DNA of 64,000 nt, taken from Plectrocnemia conspersa (Eukaryota > Arthropoda > Insecta > Trichoptera > Polycentropodidae). The notes beneath the pieces were generated by a model, which worked only from the letters and a program-made list of their open reading frames with translations, was not told the origin of the DNA and ran no database searches. Where the stretch lies: contig VTFK01000143.1 in assembly GCA_009617715.1 (NCBI GenBank), positions 620,001 through 684,000 of the forward strand. Reading direction: 5' to 3'. The translations under genes were made by a program, and so were the position numbers. Shown in pieces: positions 21,943-35,058 of this stretch (the stretch's first letter is position 1; every line of letters begins with the position of its first letter).

Positions 21943-22530
21943 ATGTCGCCTCCGGGGCTGCTGCCCACGTACCAGCGGTTCGCGTCGGGAGGCACGACGA
22001 CGACGCCCGCGCGCCGTTCGTTTAGGCCGCGCGAGAAGTACTTGCTGGCGCTCGTTAGCCTCACCTTCTGCGCCGTTTGCTTCGGCGCGTTCTTCTTCCT
22101 GCCGGAGTTCCGAGGCGCGAGCGAGGGCTCGGGCGCCGGCGGCGTGTACCGCGTGTACCGGCGCATGCAGAAGGCGGGACCCGAGCTGCTCATCCCAGCG
22201 CCCCCGCTTCAGAACGAGCTGGGAGACGCGCCTGACCTGGTGCGCCACAACGACCGAGAAGGGCCCGACCCGCACCAGCGCCTAGACCGCGACCGGCTGC
22301 TGGCCAAGATCGAGCGCGAGGAGCCTCCGCTCGAGCGACCGCAGCCTCAGTCGCGGGACCCGTCGCAGCCCCGCAGTCCGCCCAGCGAGCGCCCGCTGCT
22401 GGAGGCGCCGCCCGAGGAGACCGCCACCGTGCCGCCCGCGCCTCTCGCCCCCGCCGACACCTACCCGATCACCAGGGGCGGCGAAGACCCCGACCCGACG
22501 GCCCGCGAGCGCCGAGACAGAGTCAAGCAG
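21943..22530 (+). CDS. alpha-Man-Ia: Golgi mannosyl-oligosaccharide alpha-1,2-mannosidase I, first coding exon
   Basis: This exon encodes 196 residues of a type II Golgi membrane protein. The start at ATG 21943 (MSPPGLLPTYQRF) is preferred over the in-frame ATG at 21853 because it fits the family N-terminus. A basic cytoplasmic tail (RRSFRPREK, residues 24-32) precedes one membrane segment (about 34-53, ending FGAFFFLPE). A conserved VYRVYRRMQKAGPELLIP stretch follows, then a proline- and charge-rich stem. It ends RERRDRVKQ, just where mammalian MAN1A continues into its MMKHAWNNY-like catalytic start. The donor is probably CAG|GTCGGT at 22531; TCG|GTAAAC at 22535 is the alternative. The enzyme trims Man9 to Man5 N-glycans. 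The GH47 catalytic exons are not in view. Very high GC contrasts with the surroundings. Confidence 0.9.
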
Positions 22531-22754
22531 GTCGGTAAACATTCACAGCTGATTCCCCGTCGCCTTGGAAACGCAATCGCAATCGCACTCCCCCCTTCCC
22601 CTTTTGCTTTGACAACATGCTCATTTTTACTACTAGATTGCGATTATCAAATCTACTAAAACGTGACGTTTACATCCATTTATAATTAGTCATATGTATT
22701 TATGTTATATCACATACGTACCTATGTTCAATGGATAATATGGCTTGTATTTTT

Positions 22755-23145
22755 CGGGTCAGAATTTATATTAAATGGTTAGAATTTAAATTAGACTAGT
22801 CAGAATACTTTTTTTCGATTGGCAATAGTGTTGTTATTGTCGGCGGTTCATTATCATTATGAAGGTGTTTTAGAGCCAACTTTTTTGGCCCGCAGCATTG
22901 TATCCGCCGCCGCTCTGTCGTTATTCCCGTTTCGTTCGTCGCTCTGAATATCTTCGCGTCCTATATTTATAAATGTTATATTTTTTTAATTTACGCGATC
23001 GTCCTATATTTTTATTCTAACCATTTGCCATTTATTCTGACCCTAAATAATATATTTATGACCAGGCTGTTGATAAAATTCTGACCGAGATTTGAAATAT
23101 ATTCTGACCCATAGTTGATTTAAATTCTGACCATTTAATTTGTTG
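22755..23145. mobile_element. MITE-like element with subterminal GGTCAGAAT repeats
   Basis: The left end has GGTCAGAATTTA (22758), GGTTAGAATTTA (22778) and AGTCAGAAT. The right end has the complement ATTCTRACC repeated at about 23016, 23035, 23079, 23101 and 23127. The segment AAATGGTTAGAATTTAAAT near 22774 pairs with ATTTAAATTCTGACCATTT near 23119, giving an inverted repeat of about 20-25 bp. The centre is GC-richer and non-coding. Confidence 0.55.
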
Positions 23146-23149
23146 CCAT

Positions 23150-26100
23150 TAATATACGGGTGCGCTTTTACAAGGAATTATTTTAAGACCCGGACAGAAC
23201 CGGAACCGGGCACCCGCGCGTTTTAAAAATAACCGAGTACCTTGTTATTTTTGACGGGTACCTGGTTATTTTAATTTCATTGTAATACTTGATTTCTCCA
23301 TATGAAATATACATCTCACACAATTTTCAAGATGCAAAATTCTCCGGCTATTTTTCTATTTAGCAAAACCTACTTAGAGATTAATTGGGTAGTGAGAATG
23401 GTGTATCGAAAAAGGAAAGAAAATCTCTATTTAACAGTCCGAAAGTATTGTTTTACAATGTAAATTTTATGACGCATTTCGTTTCGGCATCCTTAAACAT
23501 TCAACAAAAATAATAAAATGCGAGTATTTTCTAAAAATACAAACGGCATACTTTGTGGATGGTTGTACATAAAAACAGCATTTAAGTCTATTGTTATTAT
23601 TTACCGTCAATGATTTATGATCTTGATATGTTAATCTTGATCGGTTGTTATTCATCGGTTGATCCTTAGCTCTCTCTAGCAAGAGATGTAAACAGATTTT
23701 TTTTATACTCAAATGCAATTTTGATATCAATTACACAGAATCAATTATTTGATTAGGTAATTAATATTTATTATCGATTTAAAAGTAACAAAAATATTTA
23801 TTCTTCACTTTTGCAAATATTAAAAGAGCAAATTCTGCTTGTACAATTAGGTGAATCATAATTATAAAATTTGATGATGCTTTCAAGTTTATAATCCGCG
23901 AAAGTTGAGAATGGTCGATCATAAATTTTCTGTTAATCCTTTGACTCATAGTAGAAACACATTTTTGCTGTCAACAATATCTTGTGACGGGTGAGCCCTT
24001 TCACGTGTTTTCCAATTCAAATTCATATATTAAAATTATCCCACGCTCACAGATGAAAGGCGTGTCAAGAGTGGTTCTGAAATATTTCTTTGCCATTTTT
24101 TCTATCTTACTTTGGTTTCATGACAAAATATAATCTTGTCTGTAGACTTTAAAATTTATTTATTATGACTAAAATTAAATCTTACTCAGATACAACTTTA
24201 TAAAAGTTACTTAATATTCTACGAATATTTTAAAACTTTTGAATTTTTAGTAACAAACAATATTTTTAATCGCCGTTGTAATTAATTTTGAAATACTAAT
24301 TTTAATCAAAATTTAAATATGACGGTTGAAGTTCCTAAATGGAATTTAGTTTTAATTATACCAGTTGCCGATTAGTCTACAACTCGGTTAAAAAAATTAG
24401 ACAAACTTTAAACTTTTAAATCAAACATAATTCTGATTGATTGAATAACTATTGTGGAAGTCCTTAGCTGCACAATAATAACTCGGAAATATGAGTAATT
24501 TCTGGAATTTCGGCAATAACAAAGTGTTTTTTTCTTTGTAATATATATTTGTTAGCTATTAGATAAAGAACAAAACAAGAAAAACAAAACAAGAAAAATA
24601 TTCGAAAAATGAATATATAAAAAACACGTGAATACTTATTATTTTATTGCTTCACAAATGTCTGCTTAAACATTGTAACGGTCTGTGATGAATTTTAGGT
24701 TTTACGGTGGAATAGTCTGTTTTAAAAAACTGGTCTCAAAAATACGCATTTCTTCGAAATTTGCAATTTTCTGCATAACTTAATTGAAAAAACAACACGA
24801 CAGATTTGAGCATCGTATAATTTTACACTTGAATCAAGATGTCAAAAATCCTGTTTTGTTGTTACCGGTAGACATATTGTTATTATTGTTAGGGTAATTT
24901 CAAGTATTGCATAAAAATAAATTATTTCCGAAAGTTAATAGTTAGATGCTTATATTTTTAAATACAGTTCAAGTCACTTACTCTCTCTTAAATGCAATAC
25001 AACTTTCTCATAATACAATACGGATATAAAGTAGTTCCACTTTTTAGCATTTTCTAAAGCAGTACTACTTTAAATATTTAAATTTTTAGCGAGCTACTTG
25101 AAGCATTTGTATGATTTCACATATTGATTTATACAGATTTTCCGATTCTTTATTTAAAAATTAAATTAAATTATTGATTTTTCACTCTAACTGACATATT
25201 TTTCAAGCAGCGAGTTAATGGGATTTACCGTAACATGAATTTGTTATTTTTAATTAGCCGCTTAGTGCCAAAAATGTAGACTTAACTGCTTTACGAAATA
25301 TAAAATTAAAGTATGTAAATATTTGTTCATTTTCATCGTCAACTATTGTGATGTCGACATTTTTATACATATTCCATTCTGAGATTTGACTTGACGTTAA
25401 ATATGAAGCATTCTTTTTTCATGCGTAAAATTCAAAGTTTTGCACTGGAACATGCCAGGTCAAGTGTTGCCGGACACATATTTTACGTTATTACTAACGA
25501 TACGACTTCCATTCTAAACAAACTAGATTTTCTGTATGTTCGGAAGCGCGATAACGAACCAGAATAAAATTACAGTCGGAAGACAGGCCAGAAAGGAAAG
25601 GAAACCGAGTCGGTCGTAAACCACCGACTCCTTTGTAATTGTAAAAAAAGTTTTACATGAAAACTCTTCAAAGAAGACAATTCAAGATTATCCTACCAGT
25701 ACAAAGTCACCTCCGTTTGAAATTACATTTCGCCTCTCGTTTAATATGCAAAATAGTTTTCCGATTTTTCGGGCGAACAACATTTTATACATATCGAAGC
25801 GAGTTCGTATTTGGAACGGAAAAAAACACTTATCGAGAACTTCCGTATGTTACGCGAAATTACTCGCGCAAATTTTGACGGTCCACATACGACGTGTTGG
25901 TATTAGATATTATGTCACTGTGATATCATATTTTACATTTACATCGATAAGCTGATAGTGAATTTTTTACTGAATAGTGTCCAAGGACTTAAAAATAAAA
26001 CGAAGTTCAGTTAGGCAAATTTCCTGTTTCATTTTAATATTGACCGGAGGTTCGCTAAGCCAATTGGTTTTAATTATTTTAATCGTGAGCAAAAAGTTCT

Positions 26101-26520
26101 GATACCGCTGAATAGAGCCACTGTTTTTTAGCGCACTAACACAAGGTTACGGGTTTCATTGCCAATTGAAAGTAAAAAAAACGAACTAATTAATATTAAA
26201 AAGTATTTTTTGGGATCACTAACTTTAGTGTTATTTACTGCGCAGGAGATTTTTAATAAAACTTTACTATATTGTTTTAAACGTACCATTACCATGATAT
26301 TTAATTTCTAATGTGACTATGTATCTCGATTTTAGATTATAGTATGTTCTTCTATTATTTAAAAATATCTAGTAACTATGCTATTTCAAAATTCAGATTA
26401 TTAAAGTAAAGGTATAATTTAAGTTATCTCATACATTTCATTGTTTAATACACGATTTTTAAGATTTTAATTTAATTTTACTTTCAGTGTAAGTTTTGTA
26501 GATTTCAGTCAAAAAAGTAA
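23150..26520. other. non-coding, no gene recognised
   Basis: AT-rich sequence with scattered unique patches (for example 25480-25900). The small open frames at 23467-23730 and 25657-25955 have no family resemblance. Confidence 0.5.
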
Positions 26521-26524
26521 AAAA

Positions 26525-27110
26525 AATTCTAATTTTGCGGTCGAATAGTGTGACTCTTTGCAACCACATAGACGCCAAAATAGCTGGTAAGTCTATTTGC
26601 AGATATATATAATCCATATGTCGGTATCAGGTGGTGTAGTTTAAATGGCAAGTCTTGGAAGTTCGAGAATCTTCGCGGGCGTGTCGAGTGACAAGCATTC
26701 GTCCAGATGTATTCGATGTTTTTCTCGTCGCTTGCCAGTGGGGATTTTTATATGATCTCTTTATATGATCTGCTCCTGTGAGTCAGTTCTGTTATTTTTT
26801 ATATCAATCGTTCGATTTATATCAATTGTTATCTACGGAAACATACCCTTAAAATGTTGACACGTTAGAGAAAGCGGCTCCAGATTTGACTATTATGTCG
26901 ATCATTAAACTAATTTGTATTTGATCGAAAGAATTGTCTCTGACGCGTGTCATGATGGTTGCTATTTAATGGCTTTTGAAAGCTTGGGGTTATTGTGCAA
27001 TACTGGGTGTCTTACGCGATTTCAATATCCATTTTGTTGTATGAGAGAATTTTTTTTTCATTGCTTGACACTTCATTTATACCTATTTCTACCGCAACCA
27101 ATAAAATGAT
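26525..27110 (+). repeat. SINE-like repeat, copy 2 (head and tail)
   Basis: The head GCGGTCGAATAGTGTGACTC and the following CGGTATCAGGTGGTGTAG match copy 1 at 20675. The tail, AAAGCGGCTCCAGATTTGAC (26871) and GTTATTGTGCAATACTGGGTGTC, matches 53811-53970. It probably contains a composite tRNA-headed SINE with a LINE-derived tail. The open frame 26915-27109 is within it and is not a gene. Confidence 0.45.
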
Positions 27111-27639
27111 CGGTTTTTAACATTTAAAAGTCCAAAGCCATGTATGTCATGCCCAAAATATTTTCTATTTTTTTTAGCCATTTTAATTGACTTGCTAATA
27201 ATATTTCCAGTATTTTATTTCATTAGTTACTCAGATACTTCTATCAATATATTAGGCTAAAAAGATTCAATAATTCCTAATCATTTTATATGGAATTGTT
27301 AAATCCATCGATGGATTTTAAAATAATTTTTTTGAACAGTCTGTATCAACCGCTCTAAACCTAGACGTATAAATTACATTTACGTACATATTTTCTTTAA
27401 ATAAATTAAATTACTGCTTTTAATTCGATTCAATATTTAGTCAATATATTTTGAGAGCATTAAATTCCAAATCGTGAAATTGATGTTGACGAATCAATTG
27501 TCATATATTTATTATTTTGTGTTCTATTATTGGTCTATAACGTCGTGAGGAATAATTACGCTGAATGTTTTTTTTGAATCAAGTAGTCCTTCAGTTGGTC
27601 AATAAATTTTTGCATTGTACATGTTGAAGGATATCATAT

Positions 27640-27861
27640 ATAAAGGGTGGTTACCGAACTTAAAAAAAACACAAATTTATTTTATTATTCGAACATTTGT
27701 TAAAATAATATCAATAATATTAACCTTTTGTAACAGTCGATTTTTTCGATGTAATTTTTGATGACTTTTTCGTACATTTCGAGCGGTATCTCGGCTATAA
27801 CTTGGTGGATGTTGGATTTTAAGTGCTCCAACGGTGTTAAATCGCATGACATTGCCGGCCA
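27640..27861 (-). pseudogene. Tc1/mariner-type DDE transposase, C-terminal remnant
   Basis: The minus strand reads EHLKSNIHQVIAEIPLEM and then YEKVIKNYIEKIDCYKR, the typical C-terminal tail of insect Tc1/mariner-like DDE transposases. The GGGTGGTTACCGAACTT segment at about 27645 looks like the element's terminal repeat. The rest is missing: at about 27862 it is cut by a copy of repeat family R1. Confidence 0.6.
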
Positions 27862-28450
27862 GTTGCCCCTCCTTTGAATTTGGCCAGAAAAATGAATGTC
27901 ATTTAATGAAATACTATGAATCTAATAAGATTTAATAAAAAGGAAATATTAAAAATACGACCAATAACTAGCTAACTTTTGCACCCCCCCCCCCCTTGAA
28001 AATATTGAAATGAGGTCCTTGATTCTCAATCAGAAATTCTCGGGTTATTGCAGGAAATATTTTTTTAAATATGTCATTTTAGTATAATTATATCTGAATA
28101 CATTTTCACCGGTAGTACATACATATATTTTTACCAGTGAAAATATATTTTATCTGGCAGGCGCTAGTAAAATTATGATTTCAACTTTTTCATATACATT
28201 TACGTACTTATTATTTATTCACGTGCGATGTATAAATGATACAGTAAATGTGTAATTTTCAGTGAAGTTATATTTTCACATTTTCACCAGTAGATATATA
28301 TTTTTAATAGCGAAAATATAATTTAACTGATAGACGCTAGTGAAATTATATGCTGCTCTGAAATGTCTATGAAACTCTATTTGATAGTTTCGAAACATCC
28401 ATTTTCTGTTTAAACCAAAACCTAAACTAATGAAAGTTCTAAAACTAATT
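27862..28450 (+). repeat. dispersed repeat family R1, copy B
   Basis: It is colinear with copy A: a GAATTTGGCCAGAAAAATG module, a C12-type run (about 27985), the TTTTCACCGGTA/ACCAGTGAAAATATA motifs, and a terminal GTTTCGAAACATCCATTTTC...AAAGTTCTAAAA. It abuts and apparently truncates the transposase remnant at 27640-27861, so it inserted later. Confidence 0.65.
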
Positions 28451-28459
28451 ACGTTTAAC

Positions 28460-31400
28460 GTTTTTTCTTTTTAAATATAAAAGGCTAATTCGATATCTCT
28501 TAAGCGTGCTCTGTGCTTCCGTTCTCTTCTCGTGAAAGTGACATTAAGCGAATTTTACGACTTGCAAAAATGCATCCTTTTCTCACGCTGAATGACAAAA
28601 CACTGTACACTACTAATGTGCATATTTTATTTTATAGCATATATTATGATGTTAAATGTATTTCTTTACGATTGTAATATAACACTTTTATGAATGTATT
28701 TTAACAATGGCATTAAAGTAATTTATCGCCGACTATACTAATCGCGTACTCGTTAATTTCACCTCAACAACTCGTCGTTAAACTTGTTTCGACTTTTTTG
28801 GTTTCGGTGACGAAATTAGCGAGTAGAATTCTAAACTAAACGCGGCGTAAACAACTTGGGTAACTTTTTAAGTCTTTTAAAGTAAAGTCGGGCGAAGAAA
28901 ACAAAATTTTCGAATCCCTATTTATACCGTCCTCGAGACGATCGACTTATTCCGACTCGAAAGAGCCGTTATCATTTTTACCGTAAATATGGATATATCG
29001 AGGCATTCCAAATATTTGCCGAGAGTAAAAAGCGTCGTTTTCTAAGGGCACAAAAGTTGATTAAACAAGAGTAAATTGCGTCGCGGCCGCTGAAAACCAG
29101 TAATTTATGTATGTACTTCGTCGAGTGGCAAAAGTCGTCGTAATGGTCGAGTTATTTTCTTTCTGCGGAAAAATTTGGGTTCCCTGTCTCAAATATGATT
29201 ACCATAAATTCTTTGGTAAATCTTCGTAATTCATTTAGTCGCTATCAAAAAATGGTTTTTGTCGAGAGACAAGAGAGGGATAGCTGCTTGATAATGGGAG
29301 TGGATTTACATACCGCGAAACGGGGCGAGGATCGCGTTAATTCCGAGGCTTGCTTTGATTAAATTATTTTAAGAGGGAGTGTTTTTCTTTGAGCAATACT
29401 TTCATTGAATGTACATGCGCTCTGGATACTTTGCTTATATATTTTATCCATCTAGCTTGAGATCTGCCTCGATCTCTTCATTGACCATTATTTTTTGGCA
29501 ACACATTTTTTTTCAACTAATTGCTTGAGTTGATGTATAATATAATACTGAACTCTTACTGACGTCAACAATCGCTTCGAGCGTGATTCAGTCTTCCCCC
29601 TTCTACCAGGCCTAGATCCAGGGAGGGGGAAGACTTGGGTTTTTTCAGGGGTAACAAAAATTGTGTAAAGAATAAAAACGTGTCGTACGAGATTTTCAGA
29701 GAAAAAAGTGAGACAAAAATTTTTCGATTAAAAATCTTTTTCAATAGTGTTTTTTTAAAACCAAATTTTTAAATAAATACTATATTTTAATTATTGTTAT
29801 TAGCTTCTAACTTTAAAATTTTTTTTATTATTTTGTATTTATATTTTTTAGATTTTTTTCCGATTATTTTTTTTATATTAATTTTTTGCTCAATTATTAC
29901 ATTTTTTTAACTATTGTCTATTGTACTCTTTTGAAACCAAATTTAACTAGATATTAGTTTTTTTAACTTTTTTCATTAATTTTGTGTTTATATGATTTCA
30001 TTGATTTTAAAAATATATTGCCTCTTACTTTTTTAAAATTAAATGTTGAAAAACAAATTGTATTTTTTGTATACATGTTATTTTTTTTTATAAAATAAGG
30101 TTTATACTTTTTAAAAATACCTACAAAAATTGTATTTTTTGTATACTTTTTTTTATAAAATAAGGTTTATACTTTTTAAAAAACCTACAAAAATCATTTT
30201 TTTAAATAATAATAAATAAAGGGCTCCAAAAATAATTTTTGTCCAGATCGGCGAAAACGCTGGATGTCTGCCCTCTACTGTTTGATACTCAAAAAATTTT
30301 TAATTGATATTTATGCCATATTTATATGTTTATATTATTATATACGGTTTAATACAAATATGAAAATATGAACCACAAATGTTTTCTCTATTACTATTAA
30401 TATTCCCTCAAAACGTTTTCTTTATTATTCAATTAAATATTTAGCTATTAATTACGCTTCATCAAAGATTTATAATTTCAATGAGATCATAGAATGGTGC
30501 TAGGAAAACCGTATACTATTTTAATGAACACACAAAACCGACTATTAGACGGCGCATCGTGGAGATCTTCGACATTTTTTCCTTTACTTATTTGATTCAA
30601 ATTAATTAGATAGAATCCTTTTCTATAATAATTTCGTAATACCACCGCCGCCTAATGAATAAGTAACAATTTGTTGCACGTCGAAATTTATACCTTGCAC
30701 TTTGCCACCGAAATGAGCTTGGAAAATGCCTTCCATAATCCCAGTCTGCCACATTTGTTCCAGTCGGTAGCATTAAGAGACGCCAAGTCGGGTTAAGATG
30801 GGACATCTATTCCCGGCAGAGCCTCATAACGTCACAATCCCGACCCGAGTTACATTGTCGAGACGTTAGTCATCTTCGCCGTCTTGCCGCTGACGTGCAA
30901 GTCCCTCTTGGCTGGAAAGAGACTATCTCGTCTCCGTAGACGCAGTTGAAGGGAGACGAGCGAAGGATCTTGGCGGACATCAGCTGCAGAAGCGGATATT
31001 CTCATCGCATAAACCACATAATTTCCTCATTTCAGTGTCGTTAACCGACAGTTATGTGCGAGCTTTAAAGCATGCTGCAAATTTAATGCTCTTCTCTCAT
31101 TTTTACTTTTTACGCATTTTCTTGAGCCAATTTTTTTATTATTTATTTTAGATATATTTATTTTTAATAAATATTTATTTTTAATAAATATTTATTTTTA
31201 ATAAATATTAAAAAAAAATTACACTGCTTTCGACTCATTGTTTCATAAAGTGTGTATAGTAGTAGTTATATTTATTAATTATTGCATAAGTAATCTATTT
31301 TTAAAAGAAAAATGATGTTTATTAGTATATACATTGATATGCTACATAATTTACATAGTTTCCGTTTTAAATTATATCTTTCTACAAAATAAAATTGGTT

Positions 31401-31830
31401 CTGAAGAAAATAACGCAATTCCCACTCTTTAGTTTTTCCTCCATCTATTATAAATAGATTTGCGATGATTTAAACATATGAAGCAATAACTAACGAAGTC
31501 TGGAGATTGAGGTGTTTTAAAACATCGTATATGCGAGAAATCATAAGGCATCCACACATTGTACTTTTAAATCAATCCAAGATGTTGCAGGTGTTTTGCC
31601 ACCGTTGATTGTGTGTGAACTCTGCGGTCGCACGTTTATTTTATTGTGTTGTCTACAATTTTGTCTTCTCCAAAGATTGGGTTGAATTATTGGATTAATG
31701 TAAAGAGGAGAGTGACTGTTTCCTCAGCCATCCAGTCTCCGGCAGTATAATCTGAATGGAAGTATCGTAAGCACGCTATGTTCGAGCTTATATATAAATA
31801 TACTCTTTTGAGATAGGGAGGTGATTAACT
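28460..31830. other. non-coding, mixed unique and low-complexity DNA
   Basis: 28500-29350 and 30480-31080 are GC-balanced and non-repetitive, with no exon recognised. 29640-30300 is T/A-rich low complexity and includes a tandem pair of about 53 bp (TATAAAATAAGGTTTATACT) at 30087-30195. A 17-19 bp unit, TATTTATTTTTAATAAA, is repeated about three times at 31145-31207. Confidence 0.5.
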
Positions 31831-31837
31831 CTTTCTT

Positions 31838-32894
31838 ATGCCTGCACTACACTCTCTGGAAGTTCGCCAAGGTTGGCCAAGGACGGAGAATATAGTGGGT
31901 TACTTCGGTCGAGCTCGGTCTAAAATCTCTCGGAAGTTGTCCGAGTTTACCGAGAACGGGAGGTAAAGTGGGGGTAATTCAGTCGACTTGGCGAGCTTCG
32001 AGCGCTTCCGAACATTGTCGGCAAACGGACCAAAGTCAAAGAAACCGAAGTCGGAGCTGCTCTTTCGAGCGCGAGCGGTGAGATACTTCCCCTTTCGCTC
32101 TCTCGCGTGTTAAGTGACGAGAACGAGACTGAGATAGAACGAGTAGCTCGGTTCAATTTCAGTATGCGCATACTCAGTAGGCGCCCTATGGTTAACACGC
32201 ACGTCGAGCGCTGCATCGTGGTCACGTGGTCAAGTTACAATACCACATGCTTATCGGGGACTTCAACAGACTCTTACTGACATCTTTGAATATTTTAGGA
32301 TACTAAAAGGCATTAATTATATTTTTAATAGTATATTCTTCTAACATATATCGTTATTATATTTTTTTCATATAAAATTAAATAATTTAAAAATAATTAG
32401 TGGTACTTGATTTTGTTAAAAAAAACAATCGTTTCGAATATCCTTATGTATTTTCCTAGATCAGTTTATATACATGTCACACCATAACGAATTCTTATTT
32501 AGAATCGATGGCGACAAATTCCAGGATAGTCACAGATGTGGTGCTCGTATTCTGAAATATCATTTTTATGCCTTATGTCATTTTGCAAAAGCCGACAAAG
32601 ATTTTGCGTAAATTGAATATTTACGACCGAAACTGATATTATATAATTTTCACTGATATTGTATTGGTAAGTGCCCACACAAACTTTTATAATTATCAGT
32701 AGCGTAATTTTAATAATATGAAAATTTAAAAATTGCGATTATTTGGCACATTTTTCGTGTTCGTCATTCACGCCCGCCGTCCGGACGGCATATGAAATTT
32801 GTGGCAGTGTGGCCGCTACTCGGAAGTGGGTGACCTTGGCCGACTGCAGTTGAACTTCGATTCGGACGACTTACAGAGAGTGTAGTGCAAGCAT
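31838..32894. mobile_element. non-autonomous TIR element T1, copy 1
   Basis: It begins ATGCCTGCACTACACTCTCT and ends with the near complement AGAGAGTGTAGTGCAAGCAT, giving TIRs of about 20-25 bp. The interior is shared throughout with copy 2 at 35059-36180, for example TAATTAGTGGTACTTGATTT and CACATGCTTATCGGGGACTT. It has no transposase-like frame; the minus frame at 31947-32225 recurs as repeat sequence only. Target duplications are not resolved, so the superfamily is unknown. Confidence 0.75.
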
Positions 32895-33091
32895 CACTCT
32901 CGAGTAATTGGCCAATGCAACGATTTGGGGCGGAAACAGAACAAATAAAAAACATTGATACTTTTTTATAAAAACGCTTTTGCGTAACGATTTTACTTGG
33001 AATTTGGGTACTTGCATTGTTTACGTCGGGCGAAATTGAGACTCAAATTTTATTACCGTTTAATAGTTACATGTTTGATTATGAATGTTAT

Positions 33092-33122
33092 GAGGCCGGC
33101 AGACGAAGCGCTGCCGGCCCTC
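33092..33122. repeat. GC-rich hairpin
   Basis: GAGGCCGGCAG and CTGCCGGCCCTC flank an 8-base loop, forming an 11-12 bp stem with one irregularity. A second, smaller stem (GCGAG/CTCGC) follows at about 33142-33160. No RNA family is recognised. Confidence 0.6.
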
Positions 33123-33199
33123 GTACCCCACATGGTCGACAAGCGAGTGTTTGCTCTCGCTGCCGCTATGTTACAGTGTTGCCAGTGGTCCACTTAATT

Positions 33200-35058
33200 T
33201 GTACTATAGCATATATTTATAAGCCCTAGACCTAGTGAACGATAACCGAATCGTGCTCATTTCATAAATGTAAAACAATACGTAAAAAAGATTAATCCCT
33301 TTCATATTATGATAATGTATTCAATTACTGCAAAAACTCGCATTTATCGAAATTTAAACACGTTTAATATTGCGCAAAAAAGCCAACAAGAATTCGACAG
33401 GTGTGTAAACTAATCGGATAAGTTCGCACGGAAGTTTGTGTGTGAGTCATGTATGCAAATCGTCTTTGGGTACATAGGGTCAGAAACGTTTAAGGTCAGC
33501 GCCGGCCGTAATTACGCTCCTCCATTATACCGTTCGTTGAATTTTGATTCGTATGCGCATCGTTATGACGTCACTTAAACGTTATATATATTTTTTGTTA
33601 TTTATCCAAGATCAAAAGTACGTCTCGCGCTATATGCGGGATGAATAATTAGTCGGAATATTTAAAATGTTTCGTGGAGTTATATTTCAACGGGGGGATT
33701 AATTGAGGGGTAAAACTTTTCCATTTAGGCCGCGGTTAAACGCCGCTAATGAAGTGTTCTTCCATTTCACCTGAATATTTTAATACAAGTGGGAGAATTC
33801 GACCCGAATTGTGGGGCAGTGTTTTATTTTATGTGGGCAGAAAAACGTTTCCATAATTTAGATGTATAAACTGATCGAATTAGAAATAAAGCTGTCAGTT
33901 TAGAATTTACGTATACGGTATACAATTCATGTAAGACGACCGATTGTAACGCACGTTTAATTACCGTGAAAGCTATCTTTGCTTGCATATATTTCGCTTT
34001 ATATTTGCCAGCTCAGCATTGAGAGAATCGGGAACAGTATGCAAAAAGCTTGACATGGGTTATTTACATCTTTGTTCACTGACTTAAAAGTCTGCTGAAA
34101 GACGGCATTCAATACATATGTATGTAATATATACATGTATACAATTTAATAATATTCTCTCAGTGAACAAAAATAAAATGTATTTACATATACAGATGTA
34201 TACTCGTATATGAAACACTCGCATCTGCAATGCTTTCTATAATGCCAATGTAACAAAACCCCATCCTACCCCACAAAACCTCGCTTTTTCCTACTTATTT
34301 AATATTTTAACTTCGCTGCTTTGGTTGCTTATGAATTGATTGTAGCTTTGCCTATTCAGCTCGAGTCTTTTTAGATGAGTTTATATAATTGATGGTTATA
34401 AGTGGCGTGCCGTCATCAGACTATTTGCTTTAACACAGTCAGTATTCATTTAATCATTCATAATTGAGAAAGATGACAAATTTAGCTTTGCGCCTCTACT
34501 ATTAGCTCTAAAACACGCGATACGGATATACGTTCGATATACTTATCATTACTTCTATTTATATTTTGAACAAATTTATATAAATTAAAATCATGACTAT
34601 AGTTTTTATATTTATCAATCAATCAGAAAACTCCCATATAGAATTGTATTAGTTTAGTGTGTGTGTTTTTTGGATAAAACGTGGAAGGTGTGGCGTACGC
34701 TGCTTTAAAACAAATTACAGCGGAGTGCACGGAAACAAATAACGAGCCCTTGAAATGTTGCATTCTCGATAGATTCTTCGACAATTCATTCGAAAGTTTA
34801 AGTTTTGAAGACAAATAAGATGTTATTAAAAATAGTACACCTACTCCGGATAATTCTGTTGGCAAGAAAATAAAAAATTATACTTGTCACTTCAAAACCG
34901 ATTATTATAATTCGTTTCTCACTGCAAGTAAATCGAACAATAAACTTTTTTGTTGGCGTTGTATTCAGTTCGAAATAGATAAAGGTATATGGAATAGCAT
35001 TAGTTTTTGCCTATCAGCAATTTTCATAAAGCCAAAACACGGCATAATCTTCACTTTC
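33200..35058. other. non-coding, no gene recognised
   Basis: 33480-34050 is GC-balanced and non-repetitive; the remainder is AT-rich. The minus frame 34623-34865 has no recognisable homology. Confidence 0.5.

Noticed and set aside
21730..22275. 181-codon minus-strand frame opposite the mannosidase exon
   Set aside because: It is a shadow of GC-rich coding sequence on the plus strand, arginine-rich and low complexity, with no homology.
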